Notes: generated by a model from the sequence alone, not told the origin. Positions 9,701 to 17,727 are shown, counted from the first letter of the stretch. The stretch: 64,000 bases of DNA from CAYFVR01 sp046541515 (GCA_046541515.1 JBKHDD010000001.1:28099-92098); one strand, 5' to 3'. Numbers and translations: made by a program.

Positions 9701-11878
9701 GCTGACGGAAACGTCGTCGAAGCCCGCGCCGTCAAATTCCAGTTCGTCCACGGCGGCGGTGTAGCCATCTTCAATCCGCACGCGAATTTCGCCGATCCCC
9801 CGGGGCAGGTTGGCCGCGGCCAAATCCGTGTCGTCCACGTCCTCCAATGTGAAGGTTTCATCCGCCAGGGCCAGCCGGGTGGGATCGTTCACGTTGAGGG
9901 AATAAACCAGCCCGTCGGTTTCCGGCTCGGCGTCGGGCCCGTCGTTGACGGCGTCCACCAGGAATTCTCCCTCGCCGGTGGAATCCTGGATGCCGTTGTC
10001 GGCCTCGCTGGCGTTGGCGTCGGTAACCGTGACCGAGATTGTGCGCGGTCCCTCGACGGGGTCGTCGCCGTTCAGGGCGTCGGGATCTTCGCCCGGGCCC
10101 AGGAGGTCGGGACCGCCCACGTGCTGGTACCGTACCTGGTCCGCGGCCAGTTGGAAATCCGAGATCGGCGCCGATTCCCGTCCTTCGGAGGGGGTGAACA
10201 CAATCCGTCCGGTTTCGACCTGGGCCTGGATGGTGGACGGAAGGCTTCCCGCGAGGAAGAGAACGTCCACGCCCCGGGAATCGTTTTGGAAGCCGTCGGT
10301 GATTTCCACGACCACCTCGGTGAAATCGGTGTCGTCGGGGTCTTCGCCGAGGGTGATGCCCAGCTCCATGGGAACGCCGGTCTGGTCGGGCGTCACGAAG
10401 CCGTTTTCGATGTAGGGATCGTCGATTTCCACGGTCGGCGGTTCCGGAGCGTCGTTCACCGGGGTGACGTTGATGGTCACCGTGGCCGCCTCCGAAAGAT
10501 TGTTTTGGGATTGCCCGTCGTCCGTCCGGAAGGTGAAATTGTCGACGCCGTTAAAATCCGGGTTGGGCGTGTAGGTGAAGGCTCCGGTGTCGGGGTCCAG
10601 ATCCGTGATCACGCCGTTGGTGGGCCCATCGAGGATCTCGAACGTCACCGGATCGCCTTCCACCGGGTCCGAACCTTCGAGGGTCCCGCTGATCGGCTGG
10701 TCTTCCGGCGTGGTGAATTCGTCGTCTTCCGCGATGGGCGGATCGTTGACCGGCAGAATGGTGATGTCGGTGGTGAAATTGTTTTGGAAAGTCCCGTTTT
10801 GCTCCACGCGGAAATCAATTTCCCCGTCGGGGCCGAAGGCGTCCTGGACCGGGTCGTAATCCACGGTCCAGCGATGGTACTCCTGCACCAGAACGCCGTC
10901 AATTTCGCGCGGTCGGTCGGTGACGAACCCTTCGTAGAAAATTTGGGCGTTGTTCAAGAGCGCGTCGGGGCCGAAGTTGGTCAGGGTGACGTCGCCGGCG
11001 ACCCGGCTGTTGGCGTCCTCGTCGGGGCCGAAGATGAAAACGCCGAAGCTGCCCGGCTCGTCCTCCTGGGTGGTGATGGCCGAAGGAATGCTGGTGGTCA
11101 GACTGCCTTGGAAACCGGCGAGGATTTTGCCGTCCATGGGCGAATCGGCGTCCCCGGCGTCTTTGCCGGACGCGGCTTCCAGGGTCCAATCGCCTTCTTT
11201 TCCGGTCATGTCGTCCGAAGCGAAAACCGAGGCGCCGGTGGCGTCCGCCAGTCCGTCCAGAAGCGCCTGTCCGGACCCGCCATCGGAGGCGACGTTGCAG
11301 CCGTATAAATGAATCTGGCCATTTTGGGCCATGTGGTCTTGAAGACTTCCCCAGGTTTCCGCAGAATCTTCAAGGGAATCGGCGGTGACCATTTCGTTCC
11401 CCAGATGAAAAAAACCGCTACCTCCGTGGGACAAAATGGTCAGCGAGCCCACTTTCCGGCCGGTTTCCTCGGCGAAATCGGTGACGTCCGTCAGCACCTC
11501 CGCCATTTCGTCCCGACCGGCGTCATAGGTGAAAATGGCGTGGGATTCGGCTTCCGCAGCTGCTTGCAGCGTTTGCAAATCCGGGAGATTGTCGGCGATC
11601 AGCACGACGTTCAACGGGTCGGACCCCTCCCCGGGGCGGAGAATCGGGCCGATGTCTTCCGGCCTTCCGTCGGCCGCGTCCCCTTCGTCTGCGGAAAGCA
11701 TGGTGGCCACTTCGGCGACGGCGCCGGCATGCATGTTGGGGGCGTCGGGAATTGAGGCGGATTCCGCGTCCGGATTGGGTCCGACGTCATCCGGCCCGTC
11801 GGCCGCATGGTCCATGGCGGCGTCCACGCCGGCCGCGTCCAGCACAATCCGGTTTTCCAGCTTCATTAGGTTCAACAT
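6740..11878 (-). CDS. Giant cadherin-like surface protein with LEPR-XLL-like N-terminus and DUF4347 domain
   Basis: 1712 residues. The chosen ATG at 11878 has GGAGG eight bases upstream (11887-11891); an in-frame start 24 codons earlier is not needed. The mature start MLNLMKLENRIVLDAAG resembles the LEPR-XLL export motif of very large proteobacterial surface proteins. Residues about 90-245 form a DUF4347 domain (NVVLIADNLPDLQ, SLTILSHGGSG, IHLYGCNVA). The rest is acidic tandem cadherin/VCBS-like repeats with NDxPxxxxD junctions and TFTYTPNxxFNGxDxFTF-type strands. There are no RTX nonapeptides. The last about 170 residues are non-repetitive and contain three Cys (two near FCSIEEALRSHLGC). The probable role is a secreted or surface-attached adhesin, and it sits directly between the TolC-like gene and the adaptors. 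Confidence 0.88.
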   Translation of the reverse strand: MLNLMKLENRIVLDAAGVDAAMDHAADGPDDVGPNPDAESASIPDAPNMHAGAVAEVATMLSADEGDAADGRPEDIGPILRPGEGSDPLNVVLIADNLPDLQTLQAAAEAESHAIFTYDAGRDEMAEVLTDVTDFAEETGRKVGSLTILSHGGSGFFHLGNEMVTADSLEDSAETWGSLQDHMAQNGQIHLYGCNVASDGGSGQALLDGLADATGASVFASDDMTGKEGDWTLEAASGKDAGDADSPMDGKILAGFQGSLTTSIPSAITTQEDEPGSFGVFIFGPDEDANSRVAGDVTLTNFGPDALLNNAQIFYEGFVTDRPREIDGVLVQEYHRWTVDYDPVQDAFGPDGEIDFRVEQNGTFQNNFTTDITILPVNDPPIAEDDEFTTPEDQPISGTLEGSDPVEGDPVTFEILDGPTNGVITDLDPDTGAFTYTPNPDFNGVDNFTFRTDDGQSQNNLSEAATVTINVTPVNDAPEPPTVEIDDPYIENGFVTPDQTGVPMELGITLGEDPDDTDFTEVVVEITDGFQNDSRGVDVLFLAGSLPSTIQAQVETGRIVFTPSEGRESAPISDFQLAADQVRYQHVGGPDLLGPGEDPDALNGDDPVEGPRTISVTVTDANASEADNGIQDSTGEGEFLVDAVNDGPDAEPETDGLVYSLNVNDPTRLALADETFTLEDVDDTDLAAANLPRGIGEIRVRIEDGYTAAVDELEFDGAGFDDVSVSVQEGGRTLVLTPTNGQAFTLSRAEDVARQVSYVNNAADAAQANEEADRVVAITVTDNNSGGEGDFSEPQIPAPTDPQFMDGPKSDTVTRTIQIDADAPPEFDFGNGIFEDNGNPNDPFFSPRTPDQVEGFTVQDIVASFNLPNQPPNQGGEALAITAVDDANGQWQFLDSDGQWTPIDNGQLGEANALLLGPADQIRFIPNENFNTDEEPGAVTPTIAAKSWDAAEFAGTPGTFVNTVGDNVAFSQEGTGELPVLAVNDRPDIVLGPNLDPDNDDVVNEQQRLDENGRITFTGITLQDIDLAKGEEAGSNPGQIDLTVSVDRAGSQVFLESLAGVTIVGGANGSQTVTIRGDLADVGAAIQTGLRYEADLNELNNAASDQAYDTIKITSNDLGNAGLPGPLQDADNIQIAIFPGDAPPTIDLDEDDDGGADPENDIPPAGPQAPGNEDTGNYNVFFIEDSDCTPVPIADQDILIADDNGLIQRMTVELTNRLDSGGPASPPPEQGGQLLALDQNAESGLLESLGFSQDVLDAVNADPNTNITVNVAQQTNAAGQVVALTLEFQGIASTEAYQQILNTVTYDNDSQNPSDTTPAGESVRRVAAVTVTDVPIDGEGPGQSSTAFSRIAIIPVNDAPVNQVPGEIIVPSGAIVDVGGRLDVGDVEGPAEMSVNLGVIFGVLNVAEGGQGVQIDGNGTADLTLTGSIEAVNAVLDSLSYAPPGNFTGEDTLTVTSNDFGYEGINPSFVGSNGFRCVVAPFDEEGNPIVDERGDLVPDGLDEKTPNDRDALTDVDTILIRVAQSDPDTLPELPTPPPSPPLQPIAPPDADGPDGISPGPVNLPGMVGVTGGQAGITFRGLGPGGEDFVADFCSIEEALRSHLGCRFANTLNSESQFGSLSWGDMTDLGWKPPSLYLDEEYDLYSQLFMEEPGDPGFNVEAGAFGVDLGGLPETPERVFREGQNQETFNEMEPNGIREAFFANRKNLDRTWR

Positions 11879-12062
11879 CCTGATAACCTCCCTGAGACGG
11901 TGGGGCCGAACGTTTCGCAAACGGGTTGCCGAAAGGGGCGGCGCGGCCAAACGGGCGAAGTTTCGAGAAAACGGAGAATCGGGGGTGGTCGTCCGGCCGG
12001 AGCGATGGGCGACCGCTCCGGCCGGCGGCGATTGGTTCAGGCTCGCAGGAACCGCTCGGAGA

Positions 12063-14162
12063 CTACCAGTGGACGCTGTCCGGGGCGATCAGCCAGTAAT
12101 CCACGCCTCGGTCCCGCAGTTCCCGGGCCAATTCCTGAGCCTCGGCCTGAGTCAGACCGCGGACCCGGACCCGATTCAACAGGTTCCCCTGCACCCGGGC
12201 GGTGGTGATGGAGGTGTCGCGGCTGTCGAGCATCCGAAGATTCAGGGCCTCCACCTCGTTCATCCGCTTGGTGGGACCGGTGGGTTCGGAAAACGCGCCC
12301 ATCTGCACCTGCCAGAGGAACCGGTCGGCCGCCGGCCCGGCGTAGCCGGGGGCGCCGCCGCCGCTTCGACTCATGGCCTCGTTGCTGGTGGAGACCGGCG
12401 GCGTCACGCCCCAGGTGTCCAGATCGGCGTCTTCGATGACGCCCGTCCCGGATATCCCGTCGGATTCGTCGCCGGTGCTGGCCGTAATCGCGCCGGTCTC
12501 GCCGCCGTTGGTCACTTCCACGAAGTATTCCGAACCCACGCCGCAGATGGGGCAGATTTCCGGGGGCTCCGCCCCGGTGTGGATGTAGCCGCACTCGGTG
12601 CAACGCCACTTGTTCATGCCGGTGGTGGCGGTGTAGTTCAGCTCTTGGCCTTCGCCGCCCCCCGCGCCGCCGGCCGCGGCCAGCATGCCCTGCTGATCGC
12701 ACTCCAGCGGGTCCATTCCGATGCTCACGCAAAGCCGCTTGTGGGCTACCAGCATGTCGACCACCGCCTCGTCCCGGCGCAGCTTGGCCGCCATTTCTTC
12801 CAGATGACGCTGGGTGACCGCCAGCTCCGGCAGGCGGCCGGCCTGGTTCTTGGTCTGGGCCATGTCGAAGAGGTTGTTGGCCAGGGCGTAGGTTTCGTCC
12901 AGCAGACGGAAGCGGTCCACCTTGATGGCGTAGTCCAGCAGGGCGATGTGGACCTGGGTGATGACGCCCACCGTGGACATGAGCCGCTGGGCCTCGGCCA
13001 TCTGGATCGCCTTTTGCTGCCCCTTGTAGGAGACGTATTTGGCCGGCAGGTCCAGCAGCTCCCAGCCGATGCCGGCGCCCACGGTGGCCCAGTTGTTCTG
13101 AAGCAGCAGCCGGTTGTCCTCGTAATGGGCGCCGGCGAAGATGGAAAGCCCCGGGAACATGGCCAGCACCTTGTTCTTGGCCTCCTCTTTCTGAATCCGA
13201 ACCTGCATGTCGCTGGCGAACAGTTCGGGCCGGTGGAGCAGGGCGTACTCTTCCAGCCGGTCGATGTTCAGCTCCTTGGTGTGGGGCAGGTTGGCGACGA
13301 TGGGCTTGATGGGCGGCCGGGCCAGGGTGAACTGGACGTTCTGGTTGAGGCCCATGAGCTGGGCGAGCTGGAGCCGTTCCCTGGAGAGGTTGGCCTGAAG
13401 CTGGCGGATGGTCAGTTCCAGCTCCTTGAGCCGAAGCTCGGCGTCCGAGGCGGCCATGCTGTCGTAGCTGCCCCGTTCCACGGCCTGGTCCATGTTGCGT
13501 TTTACCTCCTTCAGATTGGTCTCCACCACGTGGACGTAATCCAGGGCGTCTTCCACCGCCGCCGCGTGCCAGTAGGCCCGGGTGACGTCCAGGGCCAACT
13601 GCTGGGCTTGGCGGGCCCGCTCCCGGCGGATCACCTCTTCCTGCATCTCGGACGCGTTGCCCCGGACGTAGGCCATCATGGTGTCCAGAATGTTCCAGGT
13701 GAGGGTGAGGTTGGCCCGGGTGTTGTCCTTTAGCTCGGACACGGTGAAGTCCGGCTGATCTTCGTCGAGCAGCCAGTTGTAGGCGTCGCTCTTGCGGAGA
13801 ACGTCTCGCCGCTTGTAGGTGGCGTCGGCGGAAAGGCTGGGGAGCATCTGGAGTTTGGCCACCAGGCTTTCCTTGTCGGCGATCTCCTCGTTCAACCGGG
13901 CGATGCGCATCTCCAGATTGTTGTCGAGGGCGAACCGGATGCAGTCTTCCAGGGTCATCGGCGTTTCGCCGAAATTGCCGTATTCCATGGCCGGTTTGAT
14001 GGCCTCCACGTCCTGCCGGGCGTTGGCCTCCCGGTCGGCTTCCATCTCCTCGGGAGAAGGCATGTGGACGCAACCGAAAAGTAACAGCCCCATGCAAAGA
14101 AGCAATACCCACTTCCGTGACGTCCACGACGTCCGCCGTTGGTTGAATCGTGCTTCGCCCAT
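12063..14162 (-). CDS. TolC-like outer-membrane lipoprotein with rubredoxin-like knuckle and C-terminal SPOR domain
   Basis: 699 residues from the ATG at 14162, chosen because GGAG lies six bases upstream; earlier in-frame ATGs lack one. The signal peptide ends in a lipobox (LLLFG followed by Cys31). Residues about 60-480 form an outer-membrane efflux protein domain (MTLEDCIRFALDNNLEMRIARL; FPGLSIFAGA; helical repeats). Residues about 514-545 hold a rubredoxin/rubrerythrin-type two-knuckle site: CTECGYIHTGAEPPEICPICG, with all four cysteines. The C-terminal about 85 residues (FLWQVQMGAFSEP, then VRVRGLTQAEAQELARELR) are a SPOR domain, which in other proteins binds denuded peptidoglycan. TolC channels normally end soon after the barrel. 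This is the first gene of the locus and probably forms its outer-membrane conduit. Confidence 0.9.
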   Translation of the reverse strand: MGEARFNQRRTSWTSRKWVLLLCMGLLLFGCVHMPSPEEMEADREANARQDVEAIKPAMEYGNFGETPMTLEDCIRFALDNNLEMRIARLNEEIADKESLVAKLQMLPSLSADATYKRRDVLRKSDAYNWLLDEDQPDFTVSELKDNTRANLTLTWNILDTMMAYVRGNASEMQEEVIRRERARQAQQLALDVTRAYWHAAAVEDALDYVHVVETNLKEVKRNMDQAVERGSYDSMAASDAELRLKELELTIRQLQANLSRERLQLAQLMGLNQNVQFTLARPPIKPIVANLPHTKELNIDRLEEYALLHRPELFASDMQVRIQKEEAKNKVLAMFPGLSIFAGAHYEDNRLLLQNNWATVGAGIGWELLDLPAKYVSYKGQQKAIQMAEAQRLMSTVGVITQVHIALLDYAIKVDRFRLLDETYALANNLFDMAQTKNQAGRLPELAVTQRHLEEMAAKLRRDEAVVDMLVAHKRLCVSIGMDPLECDQQGMLAAAGGAGGGEGQELNYTATTGMNKWRCTECGYIHTGAEPPEICPICGVGSEYFVEVTNGGETGAITASTGDESDGISGTGVIEDADLDTWGVTPPVSTSNEAMSRSGGGAPGYAGPAADRFLWQVQMGAFSEPTGPTKRMNEVEALNLRMLDSRDTSITTARVQGNLLNRVRVRGLTQAEAQELARELRDRGVDYWLIAPDSVHW

Positions 14163-14292
14163 AAGAATCTCCGTTTTCATGCTGGCATTAGGGTTGACCA
14201 TCTGGTTTGACGGTATTTGGCGAGGATCGTGCAAAACCGACCTTTCTCCCGGCGGGGTCTGGCTCGGAGGAATCGGTCGGGGGTGGAAAAAT

Positions 14293-14333
14293 AGGGATGT
14301 TCTTCACTATTCAAAAAAAAGGGATGTTGTCAA
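14293..14333 (-). promoter_or_regulatory. Candidate sigma-70 promoter of the adhesin-export operon, with a direct repeat
   Basis: On the minus strand TTGACA (14328-14333) is separated by 16 bases from AATAGT (14306-14311). A nine-base direct repeat, AACATCCCT, occurs at 14320-14328 and again at 14293-14301, 27 bases apart, one copy touching the -35 box and one at the expected start of transcription. Such spacing is compatible with an operator, but no regulator is identified. The leader to the ATG would be about 135 bases. Confidence 0.5.
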
Positions 14334-14442
14334 GGGAATTCATGGGGAAAATCCGTCATAAATCCACGCCGGGCGCGGAAATGGGGAAAGAGGCGTAGTG
14401 GGTGTGCGGAATTGCCCACCCCTCCGGGGAAATGGAAAATGT

Positions 14443-16032
14443 TCAATAAACCCCCCAGTTTCCCGCCAGATAATAGCGGAACAGGACCGGATGAAATTCC
14501 GTGTTGATGGCGACCTCGGCGAGCCGCTCGTCGCCGACCACGCCTTTTCCAAAGTGCAGCATGGAAATCATGGCATCGCGGTTGATGAACCGGGTGGGCA
14601 CCGTTTCGAAGTCCGCGGCCAGCAGACGGGATCGGAGAGTTTTCCGGTCGCCGTCCTCTTCCCGGATTCCGATCGCCCAGCCCCATTCCCCCATGGTGGG
14701 CACCGGGTTGCGGTAGGGCAGGGCGGAAAAGCCGGAAGCCCGGATGGTTTTGAGGATGCAGAGAAACGCCCGATGGGCGAAAAACGGGCTGGTGGCCTGC
14801 GCCGCCAGCACGCCGCCCCGGTTCAGCCGGCGGTGGGCCATCCGGTAGAACTTGCGGGAATAGACGTGCATCAGCTCGATGGAATCCGGGTCGGGCAAAT
14901 CGATCAGGATCGCGTCGAACCGTTCCCCCCCCGTTTCCAGAAACTCCGCCGCGTCCCGGTTGACGATCCGCACCCGGGGGTCGAGCAGGGCGCCGTCGTT
15001 GAAGGATCGCAGCAACGGATGACTTCGGCCCAGTTCCGTCATGGCCGGGTCCAGGTCCACCAGGGCGAGCCGCTCCACTCCCGGATACTTGAGCACCTCC
15101 CGGGCCGCGAGGCCGTCGCCGCCGCCCACGATAAGCACATCTCGGACCGCGGGCGGGACCGCCATGGCCGGATGGACCAGCGGCTCGTGGTATTTTTCCT
15201 CGTCCACGGTGGAAAACTGTTGCTGGCCGTTGAGAAAAAGCCAGTAGTCGTCCCGCCAGCGGGTCATCACGATTTTCTGGTAGGGCGTCTGCCGGGCGTA
15301 GACCACCTGATCCTGATACTTGCGCTGTTCCCCGTAGGTGATCACCGGCCGGGACAGCGCCCCCACCGCCGCCAGTCCCGCCCCTGCGAAGACGAAGGCC
15401 GAGATGAGCACCCGGGGCCGGCGCGTCATCGGGAAAAAGCGCCACAGCACCAGGGCCGCCACCAGAAAATTGACCGTCCCCAAAATCACCGGGGTGTAGG
15501 TCAGCCCCAGATGGGGCAGGGCCACGAAGGCGAAGAGCAGCCCGCCGAAGAGGGCGCCGTAATAGTCCTTTTCCATGACCCCGGAAATGTTGACCCGCAA
15601 CTCCTCGAAGGTCTCGTTGATTCGGGTCACCAGCGGGATTTCGCAGCCGATCAACACGCCGATGGCCGCGGCCTGGAGGTAGATGATCACCTCCACGTAC
15701 TCGGTGAGGGCGGCCAGGCCGTAGGCCACCATGGCCGAGGCGGCGCAGAGCAGCGAAAGGGCGATTTCGACGTAAATGAAGGCGTCGATCAGGTCCGACC
15801 GGAAGCTCCGGCTGATCCGGCTGCCGAGCCCCATGGCGAAGAGCATGAGCGACATCACCAGCGTCCACTGGACGATGGCGTTGCCGATTAGATAGGTGGC
15901 CAGGGTGGACAGCACGAACTCGGCCACGATCCCCGCGCATCCGGTGGCGAAGAGGGCGATTTTCAGAATGGTTCCCCGTCCGGGCGCCATGGCGTTCCGG
16001 ACGGGCTCGGGGAGGGCGGGGGTCAGAGGCAC
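14443..16032 (-). CDS. Membrane-anchored spermidine synthase-like methyltransferase-fold protein
   Basis: 529 residues. The N-terminal half has about seven hydrophobic spans (20-230). The C-terminal half is a polyamine aminopropyltransferase fold: YARQTPYQKIVMTR, LFLNGQQQFSTVDEEKYHEPLVHPAM, the nucleotide loop VLIVGGGDGLAAREVLKY, and DAILIDLPDPDS. Proteins of this membrane type are annotated as putative spermidine synthases, but their product is not established. The GTG start at 16032 overlaps the end of the DUF350 gene by 10 bases; an ATG at 15990 is a possible alternative that would keep all membrane spans. It is the last gene of a three-gene operon. Confidence 0.85.
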   Translation of the reverse strand: MPLTPALPEPVRNAMAPGRGTILKIALFATGCAGIVAEFVLSTLATYLIGNAIVQWTLVMSLMLFAMGLGSRISRSFRSDLIDAFIYVEIALSLLCAASAMVAYGLAALTEYVEVIIYLQAAAIGVLIGCEIPLVTRINETFEELRVNISGVMEKDYYGALFGGLLFAFVALPHLGLTYTPVILGTVNFLVAALVLWRFFPMTRRPRVLISAFVFAGAGLAAVGALSRPVITYGEQRKYQDQVVYARQTPYQKIVMTRWRDDYWLFLNGQQQFSTVDEEKYHEPLVHPAMAVPPAVRDVLIVGGGDGLAAREVLKYPGVERLALVDLDPAMTELGRSHPLLRSFNDGALLDPRVRIVNRDAAEFLETGGERFDAILIDLPDPDSIELMHVYSRKFYRMAHRRLNRGGVLAAQATSPFFAHRAFLCILKTIRASGFSALPYRNPVPTMGEWGWAIGIREEDGDRKTLRSRLLAADFETVPTRFINRDAMISMLHFGKGVVGDERLAEVAINTEFHPVLFRYYLAGNWGVY

Positions 16033-16886
16033 CAGCTAATGACGAAGCCTCCGGAAAGATAGGCCAGCGCCTCGATGAAGGCGGCGCCGCAATTGGGCGT
16101 TTCCTGGTTGACGATTTCATCGGTGAGCGTGACGGTGGGCAAGAGCACCCGGTCCGTCAGAAACCGGACCAGCGGCAACATGATAAGCCCGCACAGGGCG
16201 ATCAGCGCGAAGCCGGGCAAATCCTCGGACCAGCTGGTGAAATCCCGGGCCGCGGCGAAGCCGACCACCACGCCCATGGCCGTCAAGGCCCCGCCGAAGC
16301 TGACCCCGGCCGCCACGTTGTCCCGCTCGATCTCGGCGTGAACGTCGTAGGGGGTGATCCGGTCGTAGACCAGCCCCGCGACGACCAGAATCAGCTGGCC
16401 CACGGCCCAGAAGCCAACGGCCGTCCAGATGGTGCCGCCCTGGCCGGTCACCGCGCCGTAGACGGTAAGCCCCGAAGCCACGCTGACGCCGAAGGAGACG
16501 GCGCCCGTGCCCACGTTCCGGTCCCGGATGAGTTCGTCGGTGACTTTGAATTTGCGAAGGATGAGCCGGTCGCAAAGGAACCAGGACAGGTTCAGCAGAA
16601 TGATGGCCAACGCGCCGTAAATCCCGAGATCGATCAAATCTTCCACGATTCCGCGGCTGGGACCGACCAGCGCGCCGCCGATGGCGAAGACAAGACCGAG
16701 ATAATAACCGGCCACGGCCACGGCGAGAGCGGGGTTGTCCCGTTCCACCAGCTCGTGGGTCAGCTTGTAGTCCTTGTTCAGCAGGTCGTTCACCAGCTTG
16801 CCGATGAAAAAGAGCACGTAGAAGCCGGCGATCAGGATCAGCGCCGAGAGCAGGTCGTCCAGCAGGGTGAGGTCCAAATATGCCAT
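16023..16886 (-). CDS. DUF350 family inner-membrane protein
   Basis: 287 residues with two copies of the DUF350 unit, each about three to four membrane spans. The first copy has DNPALAVAVAGYYLGLVFAIGGAL and the second DNVAAGVSFGGALTAMGVVVGF, with the charged D-N-x-A motif leading the helix in both. The E. coli relative is YjfL. No biochemical activity is firmly established; the family recurs next to spermidine-synthase-like proteins and in envelope-stress contexts. It lies 3 bases after the lipoprotein gene and overlaps the synthase-like gene, giving a tight operon. GGGGGAA upstream of the ATG serves as the ribosome site. Confidence 0.9.
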   Translation of the reverse strand: MAYLDLTLLDDLLSALILIAGFYVLFFIGKLVNDLLNKDYKLTHELVERDNPALAVAVAGYYLGLVFAIGGALVGPSRGIVEDLIDLGIYGALAIILLNLSWFLCDRLILRKFKVTDELIRDRNVGTGAVSFGVSVASGLTVYGAVTGQGGTIWTAVGFWAVGQLILVVAGLVYDRITPYDVHAEIERDNVAAGVSFGGALTAMGVVVGFAAARDFTSWSEDLPGFALIALCGLIMLPLVRFLTDRVLLPTVTLTDEIVNQETPNCGAAFIEALAYLSGGFVISWCL

Positions 16887-16889
16887 GGG

Positions 16890-17591
16890 TCATTTCCCCC
16901 GTCCGCCGGAGCGGCCCCGCAGGCTGGAGCGGGTGCGCCCGATACGGCGGCCGACTTTATCGGCGAATGAGGATTTGTCGGTCCGTTCCCGGGCCATGCG
17001 CCGCTGAAAGAAGTTGGGATTGGCCGCCTTGGCCACCGTTCCGGCGGTGCCGTATTTGTGGGTTTTTCCAAAGAAAGGCACGTTTCGGCTTCGCGCGGTC
17101 TGGTAGGCGTCGTAATCGGTCCGGTAGATCGGGCGGTACCAGCCGCCCATCAGGTTCCGCAACATGGCGTACTGCCCATAGAATTCCCAAAAAGAGCGGC
17201 CCTGGTCGTCGGTTCGCCACCGTCCGTAGCGCGGATTGTTCGCGTATTGATACCCCGGCGGCGCGGCGGCGGCGATGGCCTCGCCATCTTTGCGGCCGGC
17301 GACCACCATGCCCAGCAAGGGTTCGTAGCGCCGAAAATAGGATTCCGGCACTTTCATCCAGTCGGTGGACCATGCGTAATCATCTTGAATTACGCGGTAT
17401 TTATGATAGTAGCTTGAGAAAAAATTGCCTTCCCGCTTCATGTCCTCCAAGATAATGGAATAGGGGTCCACGTCCTGAAGGCGCTTGCGGAGCCAGTCCA
17501 GCGGAAGCTGGTCCCGGCCGCCGCAGCCGGAAAGCGGAAGGAGAAAGGCGAGAAGAACGAAAGCGGCGAAAAGGGGCCGGAGTTTGGTCAT
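16890..17591 (-). CDS. Uncharacterised lipoprotein, first gene of DUF350/SpeE-like operon
   Basis: 233 residues from the ATG at 17591, which has GGAAAGG just upstream; the open frame extends further but without a good ribosome site. The signal peptide ends in LLPLSGCGG, a good lipobox. The mature part is rich in Tyr, Trp and Arg (WEFYGQYAMLRNLMGGWYRPIYRTDYDAY) and the tail is strongly basic (RRIGRTRSSLRGRSGGRGK), which could contact phospholipid, RNA or cell wall. I do not recognise a named domain. The context suggests an envelope function shared with the DUF350 protein. Confidence 0.8.
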   Translation of the reverse strand: MTKLRPLFAAFVLLAFLLPLSGCGGRDQLPLDWLRKRLQDVDPYSIILEDMKREGNFFSSYYHKYRVIQDDYAWSTDWMKVPESYFRRYEPLLGMVVAGRKDGEAIAAAAPPGYQYANNPRYGRWRTDDQGRSFWEFYGQYAMLRNLMGGWYRPIYRTDYDAYQTARSRNVPFFGKTHKYGTAGTVAKAANPNFFQRRMARERTDKSSFADKVGRRIGRTRSSLRGRSGGRGK

Positions 17592-17655
17592 GCCGTCCTT
17601 TCCGATGATTTTTCGGTTGGCTGACGCGGCGGGAGAACGGCCGCGATTTGGAATT

Positions 17656-17684
17656 TTCTTAGCAGAATTGGGGGCCGGGGTCAA
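17656..17684 (-). promoter_or_regulatory. Candidate promoter of the lipoprotein-DUF350-SpeE operon
   Basis: Minus-strand TTGACC (17679-17684), a 17-base spacer and TAAGAA (17656-17661). The expected start lies about 60 bases before the lipoprotein ATG. The -10 box is only moderate. Confidence 0.4.
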
Positions 17685-17698
17685 TGGGGCGGACTTCC

Positions 17699-17727
17699 TT
17701 GACAGAATCTCCCGCCCCGCCTATACC
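17699..17727 (+). promoter_or_regulatory. Sigma-70 promoter for tex
   Basis: TTGACA (17699-17704), a 17-base spacer and TATACC (17722-17727). It faces tex and would give a leader of about 170 bases. Together with the minus-strand promoter it fills the 311-base divergent gap between 17591 and 17903; no further gene is seen there. Confidence 0.65.

Noticed and set aside
6680..11308. Plus-strand open frame of 1542 codons opposite the adhesin
   Set aside because: Mirror of the Asp/Val-rich repeat protein; the minus strand has DUF4347 and cadherin-like domains and a good ribosome site.
6740..11878. RTX calcium-binding repeats in the adhesin
   Set aside because: No GGxGxDxxx nonapeptides are present; the repeats are cadherin/VCBS-like.
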